A stretch of DNA of 64,000 nucleotides from Cryptomeria japonica (Eukaryota > Streptophyta > Pinopsida > Cupressales > Cupressaceae). Below are positions 11,304-22,149 of this stretch, one piece after another. Below the pieces are notes generated by a model. That model did no database searches. It saw only the letters and a program-made list of their open reading frames with translations, and had not been told where the DNA came from. How positions within the stretch are numbered: the first letter of the stretch is position 1; the number at the start of each line of letters is the position of its first letter. A program made the translations under genes and the position numbers. The stretch spans positions 521,424,185 to 521,488,184 of the forward strand of contig NC_081414.1 in NCBI RefSeq assembly GCF_030272615.1, given 5' to 3'.

Positions 11304-11830
11304 ATTTTCAAGTGGAAGGAAGGAGCAAAAAAATATTTTGAAGAAGTAAAAGAAGTAATTGCTCATGCTCCAACATTAATAAATCCCTATTTTAAGAAAG
11401 ATTTTATCATGTATTGTTATGCTTCCAAACACACAATGTCTGGTATTCTTCTGCAAAAGAATGAGCTGAATGAGGAAGCCCCTATTGTCTTCATGAATAT
11501 CCTACTCAAAAAGCATGAACTGAATTATTCATTGGTAGAAAAATAGGCATTTGAAGTTGTTGAAGTTGTGAAGCATTTTAGATATTATGTTCTACATTCC
11601 TATTCAATTGTTTTTGTACCAAATCCTACTATGAAAAACATCTTGACTCAGAGGGAAGTGGAAATGAATAATAGAGCTACTTGGGTTTCAAAGGTTCAGG
11701 AGTTTGATTTGGATATCCAACCAACCAAGCTAGTTTGGGGGAAAGTATTATGTCATTTGATTGCTGAAAACAAGGAAAAGGAAGACAAACTCCCATTAAC
11801 CTTAGCTGTTAGTCTATAGGATGAATGTTT
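11304..11830 (+). pseudogene. E1 retroviral-type RNase H, broken
   Basis: After a TAA at 11301 the frame reads FKWKEGAKKYFEEVKEVI. It goes on with FIMYCYASKHTMSGILLQKN, where the usual catalytic Asp (YxDAS) is Cys-Tyr, and NYSLVEK.AFEVVEVVKHFRYYVL. The 11568-11819 frame then gives the tether toward integrase. With the active-site Asp replaced and one stop, this domain is inactive. Confidence 0.65.
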
Positions 11831-11989
11831 CACTAATGTGGCTCATTAATTGACTTATGGAGAATTCCCCGAGCATTTATCTACCAAAGAAAAGAGAAAT
11901 TTAAGATTGAAAGCTACTAAATATGTGGTTTTTGATAATATCCTATATAAGAAAGGTTTGGATGGATCATTCTTAAGGTGTGTTGACAA

Positions 11990-13081
11990 AGAGCAGTAGG
12001 AGAAACTTTTACAAGTTTTTCATAATGAAGCATGTGGAGGACACTACTCAACCACCGTAACAACATTCAAAATTCTTAGGAGTTGTTACTACTAGCCTGA
12101 AATGTTTAAAGATGACTATAAATGGGTTGTAGGATGCGAGAAATTCAAATTATTCTCTAGAAGGCCTCAGTTAGTTTCTTTTCAATTAAGGCTAGTAATC
12201 ATAGATGAACCCTTCAAGCAATGGGGATTAGATTTTGTAGGTCCATTTATTCCTCTGTCAAGTGCCAGTCATACCCATATCCTCACAGATACAAATTATT
12301 TTACGAAGTGGGTAGAAGCAGTCCCTATCAAGAAGACCACTTTAGAAATTGTTTGTACCTTCTTCAAAGAAAATATCATGACTAGGTTTGGTGTACCCCA
12401 AAAAATTATGACTGATAATACCCTAAATTTATCCTCTGAAGAACTCATCTTGTTTTGTTATGATCATGGAATTTACTTATCTCATTCTTCAGATTACTAT
12501 CCACAAGGAAATGGCTAGGCAAAATCCACCAATAAGAATCTGATTTCTATAATACAAAAGTTGGTCACTGAGAATGCAAAGGATTGGCATAAAAGATTAT
12601 ATGAGGCATTGTGGGCAAATAGGACCTCACCCAAAAGGCCCCTAGGTATGACACCATTTGAATTGGTATATGGAGTTGAAGCTCAACTATCCTTACCTCT
12701 GTAATTGTTATCTGCTAGGTTGTAGAAAGTAATAGAAGATGATTTATTTCAAAATTCCCTAGAAAAGAGAATTGTGTACCTTATGAAAATTGAAGAGGAG
12801 AGACAGGAATCGGTAGATTGCATTACTACTCACTAGGAAAGGGTTAAGAAAATTTTTGATTGCAGAGCCAGACCATGATAGTTCATGCTGGGAGTTCAAG
12901 TTTTACTTTGGGATAAACACAGAGAACCAAAAGGAGCTCACAATAAATTTGATTCTCTATGGAAAGTAACATTCACTATTATGTAGGTATTGGATCCTAA
13001 CTCATTCAAACTTGAATATCCTAATGGAGTTTCCCTGCCCCTATCTTATAATGGGCAGGATTTAAAGTTGTATCCGTTGTA
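11990..13081 (+). pseudogene. E1 integrase, catalytic Glu replaced
   Basis: The HHCC region is visible as FHNEACGGHYSTTVTTFKILR...VVGCEKFKLF, with the last Cys lost. The core has WGLDFVGPF (first Asp) and KIMTDN (second Asp). In YYPQGNG.AKSTNK the position of the catalytic Glu is Lys (12522-12524). C-terminal LLWDKHREPKGAHNKFDSLWKVTF corresponds to the GPF/GPY-type module. Stops at about 12000, 12094, 12516, 12702, 12835 and 12878. Confidence 0.8.
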
Positions 13082-13343
13082 AGGAAATCTTTTTCTTCTT
13101 TGTACATAAATTTTTTGGTTGTGTTGTTTGTTTTCCTTGGTGATTTTTTGTTGCATTCGGACCTTTTGGTCTTTCCCGTGTGAAACTAGAGACTCTAAGT
13201 TCATTTCCTAGTCCTTTTCATTCTCGGTCCCCAGTCAAAGCCATTGTTACCTCAATATTTTTTTTGAACCAATAATGTGCATTTAATTTTGTTTTCCTCC
13301 TTTTAGTTTCCTCCATCCTTAATCATGCACCTTTTGTTCCTTA
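13082..13343 (+). other. E1 post-pol spacer
   Basis: T- and pyrimidine-rich non-coding sequence between the integrase end and the orfX-type upstream region. No PPT or LTR start is present, so pol is not followed directly by an LTR. Confidence 0.5.
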
Positions 13344-13438
13344 TGTTTCACTTTTTATGTCCCATTGAACCTACCAGTTGAACCTATAAATCAATTCAAG
13401 GTTCAAGGTTCAATCGGTCCTCTTGTGTGGGTCACGAC
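13344..13438 (+). repeat. Start of a second orfX upstream region
   Basis: Same-orientation copy of 4297-4390, including GTCCCATTGAACCTACC and the GTTCAAGGTTCAA run. It is cut by the end of copia LTR L1 at 13439. It shows that E1 also had the orfX module downstream of pol in sense orientation. Confidence 0.65.
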
Positions 13439-14359
13439 TGTTGGGATCCAAGAACACTGAGAGGGGGGCTGAATCAGTGTTCTGTCGGTAAGATATGATT
13501 TTACCCTTTTATTATATACACATATAAACGGGTAAATGAAGAAACATATAATTTGAAGTAAATAAACCATCCACATGAATGAACACCATAACACACAAAA
13601 TTTATACGTGGAAAACCTCAAAGAGGAAAAACTAAGGTGGGATTTGAGACCCACAATATCAATTCACTACCCATATGGAAGATATTACATAGAAAGAGGG
13701 CCTACACATGTAGGAAGGCACACTTCCTAGAGCACACTACTCAACACAAAAGAGTCTCACTGACTACAAGCTTTTACTAAGATAAAACAGTAATAATGAA
13801 CTCACAAAATGCATCTACAATGCCAAAAAGAGTTTCGATTATAGCTCTGCTTTGTACCGGTTCATAAACCCTGAATACTTCTACCAGTATCTCCTTTCCT
13901 CCAAGAGTGCTTTACAAACCATCTACAAATAATTTCATGATATAAAATTTGCATACAAATGATCTACATACATATCCTTCACATTGCACAATTCTACTTC
14001 CTTGTCATATTTTCTCCTATTCCATACACATGTCATAATGACCTAACAAACTAACTTATATACACTTTACAAATAATATGCCTTATGTCGGTGTACAATA
14101 GATTACAAAAGATATATAATATCGACCTAATTCAATAATTACAAAATGATTTTACAAATAAAACTTCCTTCGGATCCTAGACTAATGTCAGCTTCCTTGA
14201 AGTGTTGGATGTCGATGTTGGTGTCGATGCTGGTTGTGACCATGGAAAAACAATGTTGGAATCTTCTAGTGAATGCCTCCTAATGTTGGTATATGACTTC
14301 TATAAAATCTTATTACCATCAATGAAAAATATGAATCCAATGAGTGTCAATTGCCAACA
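13439..14359 (-). repeat. Minus-strand copia LTR L1
   Basis: Bounded by TGTTGGGATCC at the low end (the inverted LTR 3' end) and GCCAACA at the high end, with the inverted PPT CTCTCCATTTTGC next to it (14361-14373). It is related to L2-L4 in its G-rich end and the GAGGAAAAACTAAGGTGGGATTTG block, yet clearly another subfamily. It interrupts the second orfX copy of E1. Confidence 0.7.
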
Positions 14360-14482
14360 ATCTCTCCATTTTGCATTGATGGCAACACTCATGTGAAAAA
14401 TGGATTCCCTATCGGTTCAACTGAAATATGAAACATGATCCCCCTAACAAATACACTCTATCTAATATCTAATATTTTTCAT
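14360..14482 (-). other. 3' UTR remnant of the L1 element
   Basis: Inverted PPT, then non-coding sequence similar in kind to the copia 3' UTR at 2850-2990 (both contain an ACCGATAGGG motif and a G-run). It is cut by L2, so the body of the L1 element is missing. Confidence 0.45.
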
Positions 14483-15268
14483 TGTTAGGATTCCCAAAGA
14501 TACTAAGAGGGGGGGGGGGTGAATAAGTATCTAATTGGTATATCAAATTACTTGATTTAAAACATGAAAAGCATATTAAACCTGAGTACCGGTAAACCAT
14601 AAATAATGTAGTAAATAAGAACAATAACAACATGAGAAGCACACCATAACACAATATTTTAATGAGGAAACCCAGTGTGGGAAAAACCTCAGTGGGATTT
14701 GTGACCCACAATATTCACTTACTAGCCAATAAGGGAATATTGCTTTTACAATAGGGGCTTGCACATGCAGGAAGGCCAAGTGCCTAGATCTCACCACTCA
14801 ATTACAAAAGAAGTCAAACTGACTTACAAAAATGGACTATACTAATCTAGTGTCTTGTACTGCTTCAAATTAGCATCTACTATGCCAGATTTAGTACTAG
14901 TTTAAGCTCTACTACAACATAAACCCTTAAACAATAATTCACATATTAGGTCTGCTATTACTTTTCCATACTTCACATCCTATCTCTTGTCTACAAAATG
15001 ATCTACAATGATCTCATACATATATGAGTCATATTACAATCCAACATGTCGGCTTACAAAATATTTTACAATTAATTACAAAATACATTAATAAAAATTG
15101 TTGTCGGCCAGGATGTCAGTATTCTTCCTTTTCGCTATTGGTGTTCTATATGCTGGTGTAGAGTCTGTCGGTGCCGGTGCCTGTGTCTACCTATCGGTAT
15201 CACATGATTGTAAGGTTTCCATCAATGACAATACCTTCAATCACCTACAATTTTCTCATTGGAGTGTG
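14483..15268 (-). repeat. Minus-strand copia LTR L2
   Basis: About 786 bases, nearly collinear with L4 (21168-21965) and clearly closer to it than to neighbouring L3. It starts TGTTAGGATTCCC, followed by an 11-base G run at 14510-14520. The end facing a PPT is missing: it stops at GGAGTGTG where L3 begins, so about 12 terminal bases are gone. Confidence 0.75.
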
Positions 15269-16085
15269 TGTTAGAATTCCCATAGATACTGAGAGGAAGG
15301 GGTGAATCAGTATCTGATCGGTTAGAGCAATTTCTTAACTTAAAAGATACTGAACATATTAATATTGTATATCAGTAATCATAAAGTAATGCAATAAATA
15401 GAGATAATAGGAACCACATGAAAAGCACACAATAACACAATATCTTAATGAGGAAACCCGGTGTGGGAAAAACCTCAGTGGGATTTTATGACCCACAATA
15501 TTCACTTACTGGCCAATAAGAGAATATTACTGCTACAATAGGGGCCTGCACATGTAGGAAGGCCAAGTGCCTAGAGCTCACTGCTCAAATACAAAATAGG
15601 AAGTCTCACTGACTTACAAAATGGATTATATAAATCCAGTGTCTTGTACTACTTCAAAATAGCATCTATAATGTCAAATCTAGTACCGGTTTCTACTCTG
15701 CTTCTTACATAAACCCTTAACCTATAATTTGCATAATAGGTCTGCCTTATTTCACCTATATATTTTCTTTCATATGTCACAAAATGTTCTACAATGATCT
15801 CTCTTATATAAGAGTCCTTTTACAACTTGCCAAGTCGGCTTACAATAATTTTACAAAAACAAAATATATTACAACAAAAATCCTATCAGCCTCTATGTCG
15901 ATATGCTTCCTTTCACTGCCGGTGTCAATGGTTTGAGTGTCGATGTAGAGTCTAATCTTTCTACTGTCGGTGGAATGCCTTGCCAATGTCATGGGATTGT
16001 AAGGTTGCCATCAATGAAAAAACCTTCAATCATCTATAATGTCTCATTGGAGTGTGCATTTACCAGTAGTGTGCATTTGCCAACA
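15269..16085 (-). repeat. Minus-strand copia LTR L3 (3' LTR of copy Y)
   Basis: 817 bases from TGTTAGAATTCCC to GCCAACA, with an inverted PPT directly next to it. It lies at the 3' side of the copy-Y internal region. It diverges from L4, the LTR at the other end of Y, more than L2 does, so L3 and L4 are unlikely to be a simple pair from one insertion. Confidence 0.75.
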
Positions 16086-16086
16086 A

Positions 16087-16100
16087 TCTCCCCCTTTGGC
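16087..16100 (-). other. Polypurine tract of copy Y
   Basis: TCTCCCCCTTTGGC on the plus strand, that is GCCAAAGGGGGAGA on the coding strand, abutting L3. It is the same tract as at 3178 and 21981. Confidence 0.7.
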
Positions 16101-16286
16101 ATTGATGGCAACACTTATGAGAAAAATTCAAGAATGCATCCGAAAACTGAAGTCCAAAAAAATTCTTTGCCAAAAAAACTGTATGTCCAAAAAAATGTGT
16201 GCTCCCCCTGAGAAGATAGTCTCTACTTCCTTCTGACCATTTTTCTCATCAGACTACTCCCCCTTTGACATCAATGAAAAAGGTTG

Positions 16287-19200
16287 TCATTCGCTATTAG
16301 TGGAGTCCTCCCTGGATTGTTGTAATTGGTGGGTTACAATCTGAAAGATATCTATCAAAATCAAATTTATGCCATTACTGAATGTTTTGCTGTCTTTTAT
16401 TGCCTCTTGTGTTCTTTGCACTGTACCAGTGAGTATGTGCATTTTCTCTTCCAGTGTCTTTAGTCTGAGAACTAGAGCCTCAAATATTTCTTTTCTCAAA
16501 GAAATGAGGTATTCTAGTCTTGGACCAAGTCTGCATTTCAAGTCTTTTGCTTTATCCTTTATTCTCTATTTGTCATTTTCTAACTTCTTGATTTTCTCTT
16601 CTATCTCTGCAATCTTCTTTTCTATCTCCAAAAATGAATCTGATGATCCTATCAGATTGTCAACAATATTGTTAATCTTGTCTTGTGCTTTGCTGATTTC
16701 TTTGTCAAGGTCTTCTATTAAGATATTTGTCTTACAAGTGTCCCTGTATAGTTTCTTGAAGTCCAAAATTATTTCTCCAAGTTCCGATAATAGGGTATCC
16801 ATTTTCTCCTTGTTCTTCTTCACAATTTCCTCAAAGAATTTCTCTTTTTCTTTAATCATTCTTTCCTTAAATGCATCCTCATTTATTTGATCAATAGTCA
16901 ATATGTTGTTGGTGATGAACTTAGACAATGTGTCTAGTTGACCTAAAGACTCCTTATTATCAACAATGCACTTTGGTGCTATCAATTTAAGAATTGGAAT
17001 TGTATCATCGATAGCCTTCAAAGCTTGTGCATTACATTCTGTGATCTTCTTTATTGAATCAAATAAGAACTCTATTACATTTGTAGGTCTGAATTCTACC
17101 ATAGAAGTACCAAATGTTTGTCCAACAATCTTTACAATAGCCATGCTACCAGTTGTGGTAATCACCTTACTTGATTCGACCAGTCTATGTTTGCATTTCT
17201 ACAAACAAAGGTTTATGCTTTTCAATTTGGGCCAGTGGCACTGTCTCTGTCTGAACATGTGCTTCAACCTGTACCTATTTCAGTTTCTCTATCTGTATCT
17301 TAGAGGGTTTCTCTAAGCTTTCAACTACCATTTTCTCAGATGTAGTCTCAGTTTGTACCTCTAAACTTTCTTTTGCCGGCTCTTCAGATGGTTTCCTAGT
17401 GGTATCCTAAGCTGGTTGTTCTGCCTGTGTAGGTTTTTCTATGCTTATCTTAACGTCTATAGCTGGTGACTCAGTAGTCACATCTTCCTCCTTATCTTCA
17501 GTGGTTTCTCTGTCAACCACAACATTTACATCCTAGGTGTCTATATTCACTGTTTACAAAATTTCAGACTCAGGATTTGTATCCTCTAGTGGAGTCTTCA
17601 TACTCTCTGTGGCCGGTTGACTATTAGTAGTATCTATTGGTGGAGTATCTGAAAGAGGTGGGGGCATATTGTCAGTTATTTTAAGGCTTGGAGGACCACT
17701 ACCTTACCTTTTCCCTTATCTTTATCCTTTTGATATACTTTAATATTTTTTGGTCTGAGTAATTCTTCTTGTTTTTATTTTTCCACAAAGAATATATCCC
17801 ATGTATCTGTTGTTTCCTCAGAGAATTCCTTTACTCTACCTACCATCAGTGCTACATGTTAGTGAGTAGTAGAAAATAATGTCTGGTTTGCTTCACTAAT
17901 TAGTTTATCAATTTCATCAGTTGAGTTGAATGGATGTGCTGCAAGTAGTTTTTCAATCTTAATTTTCTTGTCCAGCTCAACGATGGCTAGCCTTCTAGCT
18001 TCAAGTCTCCTATACAGATCATTTGGAATTTCATCAACAACTTCCATAAAAAATTTCTTGTATATATCTAAGTGTAAAATTACACTATTCTCTATGCTTT
18101 CCTTATCGTCAGCTAATAGTGTATTGTATATTTTGTTGATGTTCTTCAGCTTACCATCCTCTGTAATTTCACTAAGAAGTTTGTCTATTAGAGCGATATC
18201 TTGTTTTACCTTCTTCTTCTTAGGAGTCATTTTCTTTGCTATAGGCCTTACTGCCTATTGTTTTTGTCGGGTTCTTTTTTGTGTAGGAGAGGGTACTGGT
18301 GTGGGTTTTCTTTTCCTTTCTACTCTTTTAAATACTGTCGATATATCACTCTTAGAAGAAGTTCTAACTGATGAAAGATGAGTTTCTAGTTGAGGTGCTT
18401 CCAACTCACTTTCACTTATACCAATTTGTCTCAGAACATCTTCCTTGATTGCTTTAGCCTGCTAGGTTCCTTTCCTTATGGTTGCTTCAACCTTCTTAAC
18501 CCTTTTCCTTGATTGAATTCCACTTTCTATTGTTTCAGCATTTCCAAAAACTTCCTCAGTAGGTTCCTTGGGTGCTTCAAGGAGGGCTTTTGCATAAGTT
18601 TCAATGATATTGTCATTTGTTTCATAACCCATTTCAGTTACCCAGATAGTTCTAGGGACAACTACCTTCATCCAGATTTCATCTTTCTTCATCACAAAAC
18701 AAATTTCCTTCTGATATTTATCCACAATAGCTTGTGACAATCTTACTCTAGTTTTCATTCAAGTCTTCAATGCTTGAAAATTTTCATTTAGGTTTTTCTC
18801 TCGGTTTTCTCCCATATTGTTCATAGATCCAACAGTTGTTTTCCTACCGGAATGTCAAAACCAAAATCTCTAGAACCATTACCGAGTACTTGTTTTTTTA
18901 TGTACAACATCAGACAAACAAGCGAATTTCCAAATCTGAATGTTCCTTTCTTATCTCTTTTAATCTTTCCCATATTTTCTATCAACTCATCTTTGAGCCA
19001 TTCACATATATCTATCCTTCCATTATCATTAACCATATCATAGGCACTTTTGATACATAGGCTAGAAACTGAGTTCAACCTATTTGCATGTGTACCCTTA
19101 TAACCTAAGATCATACTGATAAATCTAACATTTATGTCTTTTACATCGTTTACCCTTAAAGACCTTTTATCAAATGTTGCACCAGTTAGGTTTATTACTG

Positions 19201-19678
19201 TGTCATTTGAGACCTTCTTTGTTTTGTCAGGTCTATTACCAGTTGAAGGTAACCCTGTTATAGCTTTTACCGCTTCTTTTGTGATTTTATGAATTGAATC
19301 TAACTAAAAAAATTCACCATGTACTCTACTTAACACAATCCTCATGATATCCTTGGGAAAATCTGGGATACTAAGAATTTCAGTACAACCTAGGGTTTTC
19401 ACTATTTTGTGTTTCGGCTTGACATTTCCAGACTCATCACAAATTACAGTCTTATACATATTCTTAATCTCATCATCACCTAATTCCTCAATATGACAAT
19501 GTATATACATCTTAGGGTCTTTAGCATATACTACTCCCTTAGGAATTTGAGAAAATGAACCTATGCTATCATCTTTCTTTGCAACTTCAGGAACCAATTG
19601 GAATACGAGTCTACAACACTTAACAACTTCAACAACAGTAGGGTTTACAATAAATCTAGGAGTAGATGAAGATGCCAT
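16287..19678 (-). pseudogene. orfY copy Y: large protein with coiled-coil tail
   Basis: Unrecognised product of about 1,100 codons. Start ATG at 19678 (MASSSTPRFIVNPTVVE). Residues 1-300 look globular: VHGEFF, GATFDKRSLRVNDVKDINVRFISMILGYK, ICEWLKDELIENMGKIK, GTFRFGNSLVCLMLY. The next part has PRTIWVTEMGYETNDN (18655) and a Lys/Arg-rich stretch with TPKKKKVKQD (18230). Then come a Glu/Thr/Pro-rich linker (17200-17700) and a long coiled coil (17165-16287). About ten stops, mostly Gln codons turned TAG, and few frameshifts. Copy Z shares all parts. The WLD...ITKEAVKAITGLP pattern recalls plant transposon-associated domains, but I cannot name a family. Confidence 0.6.
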
Positions 19679-20105
19679 AGCTATAAATACCTCAATCTAC
19701 CTTAAGGATGAATGCTTTTGATGGATTGCTTCACTTTTTCACTTGTTTTGCCTTCACTCAGGAATTTTTATGCTCTCAAAGATTTGAATGCTTGGTGAAT
19801 GAAAAAAGAGCCAAAACACTTTCTTTATAATGTTATTCTCTCCAAGTACCACATTTAATGCTTATCAAATAAGTCACAACTTAACTCATCTGCCCGTATA
19901 GAAGTAATTTCAACTTCTCACCATCAACCAAGGGAATAATAGTATGTTTTCATTTTTTTGCTAAACCCCCAAAGGATTTTCCTTTAGTTAGATGAAGAGT
20001 CTCCTATCAGTGGAGTGATACCCTGGTACCGGTGGAGGAGTATTCCCATCAACATTCTGATCTGACTTTCTAATCCATTGTTTTGATTATTCTTGCTTTA
20101 CCTCT
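19679..20105 (-). other. Spacer between gag and orfY in copy Y
   Basis: Frames are broken. The stretch just after gag contains short conserved sequence (SKQWIRKSD, related to SKRWVRKSE in copy Z at about 39990), followed by an A/T-rich leader that ends in the orfY ATG. It could act as the 5' leader of orfY, but no promoter motif is clear. Confidence 0.4.
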
Positions 20106-20930
20106 TCAACCTTTTTCTTTACCTTTCAAATTAGGACCTTCGGTATTTGCCGGTGATGCCTTACTTCTAAAAAAATTTGTAATATGTCCAATTTTGTTAC
20201 AGGCATAACAAGTCACATTGTTCTTCTGAATAGCTTTTCCATATCCTATGCTGGTATGTGTTCTGCATTGATTAGATAAGTGTCCAAATCTTCCACAAAT
20301 ATAACATCTTACATTCATTTTTGTAATTTTATGAATTATGACGAACTTTGTTGCATTTAGAACATTGACTAGTGGGTGTATTAGTATTCTAATGATTTCT
20401 AGATCTACACTGATTTTCTCTATGACCATACTTGTTACAGTTAAAGAATTTGCCATTAAATTTGTAAGCAGTAGGTTGTCTTACCGGTTTGCTATGATCA
20501 TGATTGTTTGCAGTATTGGAGCTTTCACCAACTTCAAAGCCAAATCCATTTGTATCACCATTAGGTTTCTGATTCTTCAACGTGTCACCAAGTTCTTCTG
20601 AACTTTTCTTGAATTTCTCCTTGTGTTGATTTGCAGCAGTTAGTTTATTCTCCAAGATTCCTTTCTATCTCATGAGTTCAGTTTTATGATTTTGTGTATG
20701 CATCAGATTTGTCTTCAACATATCATTTTCATGACTGAGTCTTGTTTTTTCAATTCCAACATCATTTAGTCTTCTAACCAAGTCTTCTTCATTCTTCTTT
20801 CTATCTTCAATTTCTTTACAGAATCTCATAGTCATATCCTGCATCTCATTCTTTGTTGTATCGATTTCTTGTCTTAGCTTGTTTACCATATCATTAAGAG
20901 TTTCCTTTTCATTTTCCTCATTCTCCATCT
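20106..20930 (-). pseudogene. copia gag C-terminus with zinc knuckles
   Basis: Minus-strand frames give a coiled coil (20928-20665, ETLNDMVNKLRQEIDTTKNEM), then CNKYGHRENQC at about 20430, CYICGRFGHLSNQC at about 20310 and CYACNKIGHITNFF at about 20215. The first two fit CX2CX4HX4C/CX3GHX4C nucleic-acid-binding knuckles of copia gag; the last has lost its final Cys. One frame change lies near 20440-20390. The N-terminal capsid region is absent. Confidence 0.75.
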
Positions 20931-21153
20931 TTTCATAAAGTTCTCTCCTCTTGTTCCTTGCAATAGTAAAATTCTCTTGAAGTGCTTGAAAATTATCCTA
21001 AGTAACCTTCAAATCATCTTCTAGTTTGATATTCTTCACTTTTTCTGCATCATAGTCTGTAAGAGTTGTTTCCAATTGCTTTCTCAAGTTTTCCATCTCT
21101 ACTGGTGACAAGATATTCCTCAAGTTGTTAGGATTTTGAAAATAGAGGACCAA
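20931..21153 (-). other. 5' end of copy Y internal region
   Basis: Minus-strand frame rich in Leu, Glu and Lys (TLTDYDAEKVKNIKLEDDL-like), continuing the gag coiled coil upstream with stops. The capsid part of gag is not recognisable between this and the PBS, so gag is N-terminally deleted. Confidence 0.4.
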
Positions 21154-21166
21154 GCTCTGATACCAA
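21154..21166 (-). other. Primer-binding site, tRNA-Met type
   Basis: GCTCTGATACCAA on the plus strand reads TTGGTATCAGAGC on the element strand. This is complementary to the 3' end of initiator tRNA-Met, the usual primer of plant copia elements. It abuts the 3' end of L4 and fixes the strand and the 5' end of copy Y. Confidence 0.85.
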
Positions 21167-21167
21167 T

Positions 21168-21965
21168 TGCTAGGATTCCCAAAGATACTGAGAGGGGGGG
21201 TGAATCAGTATCTAACCGGTATATCAAATTACTTTATTTAAAACATGAAAAGCATATTAAACCTAAGTACTGGTAAACTAGAAATAATGCAGTCAATAAG
21301 AACAATAACAACAACATGACAAGCATACCATAACACAGTATTTTAATGAGGAAACCCGGTGTGTGAAAAAACTTGGTGGGATTTTTGACCCACAATATTC
21401 GCTTATTGGCCAATAAGGGAATATTACTTTTACAACAGGGGCCTACACATGCAGGAAGGCCAAGTGCCTAGAGCTCACTACTCAATTACAAAAGAAGTCA
21501 CATTGACTTACAAAAATGGATTATACTAATCCAGTGTCTTGTATTGCTTCAAATTAGCATTTTCTATGCCAAATTCAGTACCGGTTTAAGCTCTGCTACA
21601 ACATAAACCCCTAACCAATAATTTGCATATTAGGTCTGCTATTACTTTTCCATACTTTGCATCCTATCTCTTGTCTACAAAATGATCTACAATGATCTCA
21701 TACATATATGAGTCATATTACAATCTACCATGTCAACTCACAAAAGATTTTACAATTAATTACAAAATACATTAATACAAAATTATTGTCGGCCAGGATG
21801 TCGGTATTCTTCCTTTTCACTACTGGTGTTCTGTATGCCGGTGTAGAGTCTATCAGTGCTGGTTCCTATGTCTACCTGCCAGTATCACATGATTGCAAGG
21901 TTGCCATCAATGACAATACCTTCAATCACCTACAATTTTCTCATTGGAGTGTGCATTTGCAAACA
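21168..21965 (-). repeat. Minus-strand copia LTR L4, shared by Y and Z
   Basis: About 798 bases. Its low end faces a PBS (5' LTR of copy Y) and its high end faces a PPT (3' LTR of copy Z). It starts TGTTTGCAAATGCAC on the element strand, with 15 AT-rich bases (21966-21980) between it and the PPT. L2 is its closest relative in the window. Confidence 0.75.
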
Positions 21966-21980
21966 TTCACATTATATATA

Positions 21981-21997
21981 CATTCCCCCTTTGGAAT
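21981..21997 (-). other. Polypurine tract of copy Z
   Basis: CATTCCCCCTTTGGAAT on the plus strand, that is ATTCCAAAGGGGGAATG on the element strand, next to L4. Confidence 0.65.
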
Positions 21998-22149
21998 CAA
22001 TGCCAATGACCAATGAAAGAATTGAAAGAATTTGATTAAGAATCTATGCAAAAGAATGAATAAATACAAATTACTTTACTAGAGCTGACCAGTTTAAAAA
22101 TTTCTAGATAAATTTTCTCTAGAAACTATAAATATGTAACCCATCCGGT

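Larger units (their letters stand above)
6599..13438 (+). mobile_element. Ogre/Tat-like gypsy element E1, 3' truncated
   Basis: Order: LTR, PBS, gag, protease, RNase H, RT, RNase H, integrase, then the start of an orfX copy cut by copia LTR L1 at 13439. The PBS (GTGACTCTGCTAGGGA) and the REYEKINLGDE-type sequence before RT are as I know them from Ogre/Tat elements. No second LTR of this type is seen in the window. Many stops and frameshifts mark it as old. Confidence 0.75.
16086..21167 (-). mobile_element. Pol-less copia-type element, copy Y (internal)
   Basis: Read on the minus strand: PBS next to L4, a coiled-coil and zinc-knuckle gag end, about 430 bases of spacer, the long orfY frame, PPT, L3. 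No integrase, RT or RNase H of copia type is present anywhere. A second copy (Z) has the same order, so this is a defined non-autonomous family, not a single deletion product. Confidence 0.75.

Noticed and set aside
13403-13654. Open frame of 83 codons on the minus strand
   Set aside because: It crosses the boundary between the orfX flank and LTR L1 and matches nothing; chance frame.
16369-16890. Plus-strand frame of 173 codons, Ser/Phe/Leu-rich
   Set aside because: It is the complement of the orfY coiled coil; the minus frame has the conserved counterpart in copy Z.
17926-18381. Plus-strand frame of 151 codons resembling membrane segments
   Set aside because: Shadow of orfY; hydrophobicity comes from complementing Lys/Glu codons.
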